A stretch of DNA of 64,000 nt, from the NCBI RefSeq assembly GCF_043641665.1, contig NC_092182.1, forward strand, positions 15,701,456 to 15,765,455, read 5' to 3'. Below, piece after piece: positions 60,141-64,000 of the stretch (position 1 is its first letter; the number at the start of each line of letters is the position of its first letter). The notes beneath the pieces are model-generated. The model did no database searches. It was not told where the DNA came from and worked only from the letters and a program-made list of their open reading frames with translations. A program made the translations under genes and the position numbers. Source of the stretch: Enoplosus armatus (lineage: Eukaryota > Chordata > Actinopteri > Centrarchiformes > Enoplosidae).

Positions 60141-60757
60141 AAAACAACATCAGAAGAAACTGGTCAGATGAGCCAGTGATGCCCGAAGAAGAGATGAATG
60201 GTGAACTCAAAGCATTGCAGAGCCCAAGCAGCCAAGGAGGACTGATTCATGCTCATCAAAATGTTCTTCAAACACCAAAACACAAAAACAAACACATGTC
60301 TCTGCTTCTGTTCATGTGTGATATAATGTCCTTGAAAAGTGTAAATGGGTTCTTTGTGTTCACAGCTAGTGAGGGCGACATTTAGACCATAAATGAGGCA
60401 TTACAGGCTTTAGGATTTGGCTCAAACATCATCACCACCATCTGCCCCCTGTCACCAAGCCTTTCCCTTTGAAGAGGCTCGGCTGTGGCCAAATCCACAG
60501 CTCCCTCTGGCCTGCTGCCACTGTCTGACATGACTTTGACATAATAAGGATAATAACATGATAATTATTTAATTAAAAAAAGGCACCAAACCACTTGTAT
60601 GTAGTTTTTATGTAGCAAATAAAAAAGCACAAACCTTCTTCAATCTTCATTCAGTGATCTAACAGGAAATTTTAATTGTAATGTGTGCTCCCAGTGCCCC
60701 CAAAACTGCATCCAGAGATGCCCGAGAAATTTCAGTTGTTGCTTCATAAATATCCTC

Positions 60758-60760
<3 letters not shown>

Positions 60761-60791
<31 letters not shown>
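60761..60791. repeat. (CA)15 microsatellite
   Basis: Perfect dinucleotide run. Confidence 0.95.
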
Positions 60792-60796
<5 letters not shown>

Positions 60797-61629
60797 TACC
60801 TGACAAAATAGGACCTACAACAAACTGTAACAAGGCAACAGTAAACAGTATGCATAACAAAGAGCAGCTACTTTAGGGAAGGTCAGTGTGCATCATCCAA
60901 TTTTCATCTCAGTTGGTCAGCATGACTCAGCAGGCGTATCAGTAATGGTGTTTAAAGTTAGAAAGCACTCTAGTTGGATGACGTTGAGAAGCTTCATGTC
61001 AATTTGACACTGAATTGATACTTAAAAATCTCTCACTGAATGAAATCCGTAAACACCCTTGCGGACACATCTAAAATTAAAGTCTTTGATCATGAATTTA
61101 CTTATTTAACATGTGGATTGAAATATGGCAGTAGATTCATGTCACCCAGCTTTTAAAATGTGAAATTTATTAGCACCTCTGTCTGTCTGCAAATTGTACC
61201 TCTAAATATAACACCCTCATTATGTTGTTTAGTGTAATTTCCAAGGTTAGTTGGAACTGACTGTTGTTTTAACTGTGTAGAACATAATCCCTCCAATTTA
61301 TGTCAAAACTGAACCTACAGTGTCTGAAAGGTGTTAGGGTGAAACACATTTTATTTTAAATGATAACATTTCCCCTCAGGCTGCAACAGCTAGAACATTG
61401 TGAGAAGATGCATCATGCATCCTTTGTTTTTATTCTTCAAAATTAGACCTGTGGTGGGTGTCTACGATGTCACCTGAGATTTCATACTGTACAGGTGTAA
61501 AGACGAATCAGTGAATTCAAGAATGATAGATGACATAATTTCTCAATAGTGTAAAGAGATATTAACGTCCATAATCTCCAGGTCTTTCAGGTCCTTAGGC
61601 CATTATAATGTTCTTGCACCTCGCAACAG

Positions 61630-61656
61630 ATCATAATATAATATAATATAATATAA
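61630..61656. repeat. (ATAAT)n minisatellite
   Basis: About five units of a 5-base repeat. Confidence 0.85.
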
Positions 61657-62358
61657 CTGTCATGGCTGATAGTCTTAATGTGTGGTTGATTCCAGTTGTT
61701 AATATGACCCAGATGTGTGTAATTTATTTCCAAGACACAGGAGGAGCATGATGAGATGAAATGGCAGCTTTATGATCCCAGTATGTCCTTTCAGTACCTG
61801 CACTTTATAATTAGAACCATCAAGTCAGGTCAATGCAATTTCTATAGGCCCAAATCACATGTTCTTACCAAATAATTAAATCATGCCATTATTTACTGTG
61901 TTAATGTAACAGTTTTCAATTACTAATAAGTTTGGACTACAGCATGAACTGCTTGAACAGTGAAAGCAAAACAAATCAAAAAGACAAAGAGCTACACCTG
62001 AATTGCCCCTCAGTTTCTTGTGTGAGTTTGGCTTGTGGCTCAAAGATGGATGCCATACATTTCCCCCCACACATATACACAAACTCCACCCTGTTCCACT
62101 CTTGACTTTGACTTTCTGTCAAATTTGAGCTCCTGTTGGGCTCATCAATGTTTGTCTGTTTTTGCATCCTCTTTGTTTTTCTCCCTGATTTACAGTGATT
62201 GTTGCCATGCCTCTGTTGGCCTGGGCACAGTGATACATTTGTTAAAAAAAAACACAAACATATCCTGTCTGGAAAAGCTAATTTGAGCCCTGGTCTAGAT
62301 GTAGGCCAAGCTCCAGTCCTATTTGAGCCATAGTTGAGCCATGGTTGCTGTTGCTCTC

Positions 62359-62366
62359 ATAATAAC

Positions 62367-62403
<37 letters not shown>
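62359..62403. repeat. (TAA)n microsatellite
   Basis: AATAACAATAATAATAA followed by a pure trinucleotide run. Confidence 0.95.
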
Positions 62404-64000
62404 TAAGCCATGCAGTAAGTCATTATTTGAATATATTAGTAAAACAACATTTAAATATTACTGACAACTGCAAGTTTCTCATTTTTGTGATATGACTCTA
62501 GGTCTTATAGTTTGTCTATTACGGCTGTTATTACAGGAAAACAAGTTGGGTTTTTTTTTACCTTTACCTACTTTATTGTACTGGAAAATTAATTGGACAC
62601 ATATTTGAAACCTGTTTATCAAATGCAGCAGCTCTGCCTTTGTCATTATCCCCCAAGGGTGTCCACAGCTAAGTTTTCCTGATGCCGAGCTCTGCAACAG
62701 TGAATTTGAAACAGCATTTACATTCCCATTAATGAAGAACACTTCATTCAGATCTTTCAAAAGGCAAAGATAAAAGACCCCTGAGTCAGCAATAGTCAAG
62801 TGCCTTCTATCTTTTTCTTCTTCTGGTGAAGGAGAACCGCCTTTTATCTCCAAGATTGCTTTGAAAGGGGAGAAAAACAAGTGCGCACAAAATTCTGTCT
62901 GTCTTATCATACTTACTGTTTAGTGTTTGGTGCACTGAGGTACTGTGAGTCAAGCTTCCGAGAACAGGTATAGGGATCTATGATTCATTTTGAGGTCTAA
63001 TGATTGCATTAAATGGTCTCACATCAGCCTCGCCCCTTAACTCTGTGTGGCAGGCACGGTATTGTTTGCCTTTGTGAGGTGGCAATTGGTGGTGTGGTTA
63101 TTTTGAGAGAAGGACGCCAGCAAAGTGTACCAAAGAGGCCCATTCAAGAAGCTAAGAAGCTTAGTTTCTAAATGATATCATGAATGGAAGATTTGGTTTA
63201 AGCCATCTGATGACGTCTGTGGATTGACACCTTGCGAAAAAAAAAAACAAAACACAATGGAAGAGTTTAGGCATGACAGAAAGGAAATAAATAGAATTAT
63301 TTGTTCTTGTGTTCATCATCTGTGTGTTTCTTTTGGTTCTGAATAAGCATCATGGCTCAGGATTGAGGTATTGTGAAAATGAATAATTCTGATACCCAGG
63401 CAGCACAGTTGTGTGAATCTAGGTGAGAGCCAGAAAGCACTAATGGTGAGTCTGGGTATTGTTCTTGCAGGATTCATGCAGAGGTTGTGATTTAGCTGGA
63501 GCATATCTTCCAAATGCTCATCATACTCCAGACTAATGGCATACTGACAGCCCTTTAGGACACAGGGGCATGCTATTGTATGCTGCATGTTGATCAGGCA
63601 AATGGTGTACTGAAATGCATCATTGTGCCACAGTAAGAGATCTGCTTTTTGCTTGACATTCTCCGACCCTCTTTTCTCACCCCCGGGAAACGTGTTCTTC
63701 ACTTGTGCATACTTTTGGATAAAATGCAGCCCTGAGTAAAAATGTCTGGGATGAACTTAACAATAGAAATAATGGTTGAATAGAAGAGACCTGGTCCCTT
63801 TGGCTACTCCAAGTAGACCTTCAAATGCACTTTAACAACATTAAAGCAAGTCTGGCTTAGTGTGAGAGGGGCAGTTTTTACTGCATAAAGTAATATTGAC
63901 TTAGAAATGCTGGTGATGTGTGCCTGCAATGACATACTGCATGGTTAATTTAATCATTGTCATGAAAATACCGTTACGTAGTTGGGTCAGCTTGTGTTTA

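Larger units (their letters stand above)
58528..64000. other. Putative first intron / noncoding sequence to the window end
   Basis: Contains CA, TAA and ATAAT microsatellites and an X-box at 60127. Two minus-strand open frames (143 codons at 62479-62910 and 128 codons at 63316-63702) lack recognisable domains and are likely chance. Confidence 0.5.

Noticed and set aside
59899..60210. 103-codon minus-strand frame over the X-box
   Set aside because: No homology recognised. The palindromic X-box gives a better explanation for the non-random look of this stretch.
62479..62910. 143-codon open frame on the minus strand
   Set aside because: No domain, signal or paired splice sites recognised. In about 128 kb of two-strand AT-rich sequence several frames of this length are expected by chance.
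63316..63702. 128-codon open frame on the minus strand
   Set aside because: Composition is ordinary for random AT-rich sequence and no motif or neighbouring exon supports it.

Overview
The window is vertebrate, almost certainly teleost, genomic DNA. It is AT-rich and intron-rich, with consensus GT/AG splice sites and no operons. It carries microsatellites and several interspersed repeat tails that I know from ray-finned fish genomes. Two multi-exon genes could be assembled exon by exon with continuous reading phase, and they lie head to head.

Minus strand, 28123 down to 12594: uba7, the E1-type enzyme that activates the interferon-induced ubiquitin-like modifier ISG15. I place 21 coding exons encoding 910 residues: both adenylation half-domains, the catalytic-cysteine domains (Cys586) and the start of the C-terminal region. 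The last ~100 residues, the E2-recruiting ubiquitin-fold domain (UFD), were not found. A strong splice donor follows the last exon I can place. About 165 bp upstream of the ATG is an interferon-response element overlapping a STAT-type palindrome.

Plus strand, 32321 to 42738: mst1r (RON), receptor tyrosine kinase for macrophage-stimulating protein. I place 20 coding exons encoding 1377 residues: signal peptide, Sema domain with a K-R6 furin site, PSI, IPT repeats, transmembrane helix, juxtamembrane region, tyrosine kinase and C-terminal docking tyrosines. UBA7 and MST1R are also neighbours in mammals (human 3p21.31), so the pairing supports both names. The two products act in separate pathways: antiviral ISGylation in the cytosol, and MSP signalling at the membrane.

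The remainder is noncoding as far as I can see. 1-12593 lies beyond the visible end of uba7 and holds repeats only. 28.4-31.2 kb is the intergenic space between the two gene starts, with repeats. 42.7-58.2 kb is a gene desert with a TTAA-flanked piggyBac-like MITE and several RFX X-box-like palindromes. Around 58.3-58.5 kb is a plausible noncoding first exon of another plus-strand gene; no coding exon of it is visible before the window ends.

I found no evidence of a new biological system. The most useful leads are the missing UFD exons of uba7, the in-frame CA microsatellite in a uba7 coding exon, the ISRE/GAS composite, the X-box series, the tandem donor that could add or drop a juxtamembrane tyrosine in mst1r, and a clean retroinsertion with a 13-bp target duplication. 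No database search or computation was run; all names rest on recognition of motifs, exon phases and gene order.
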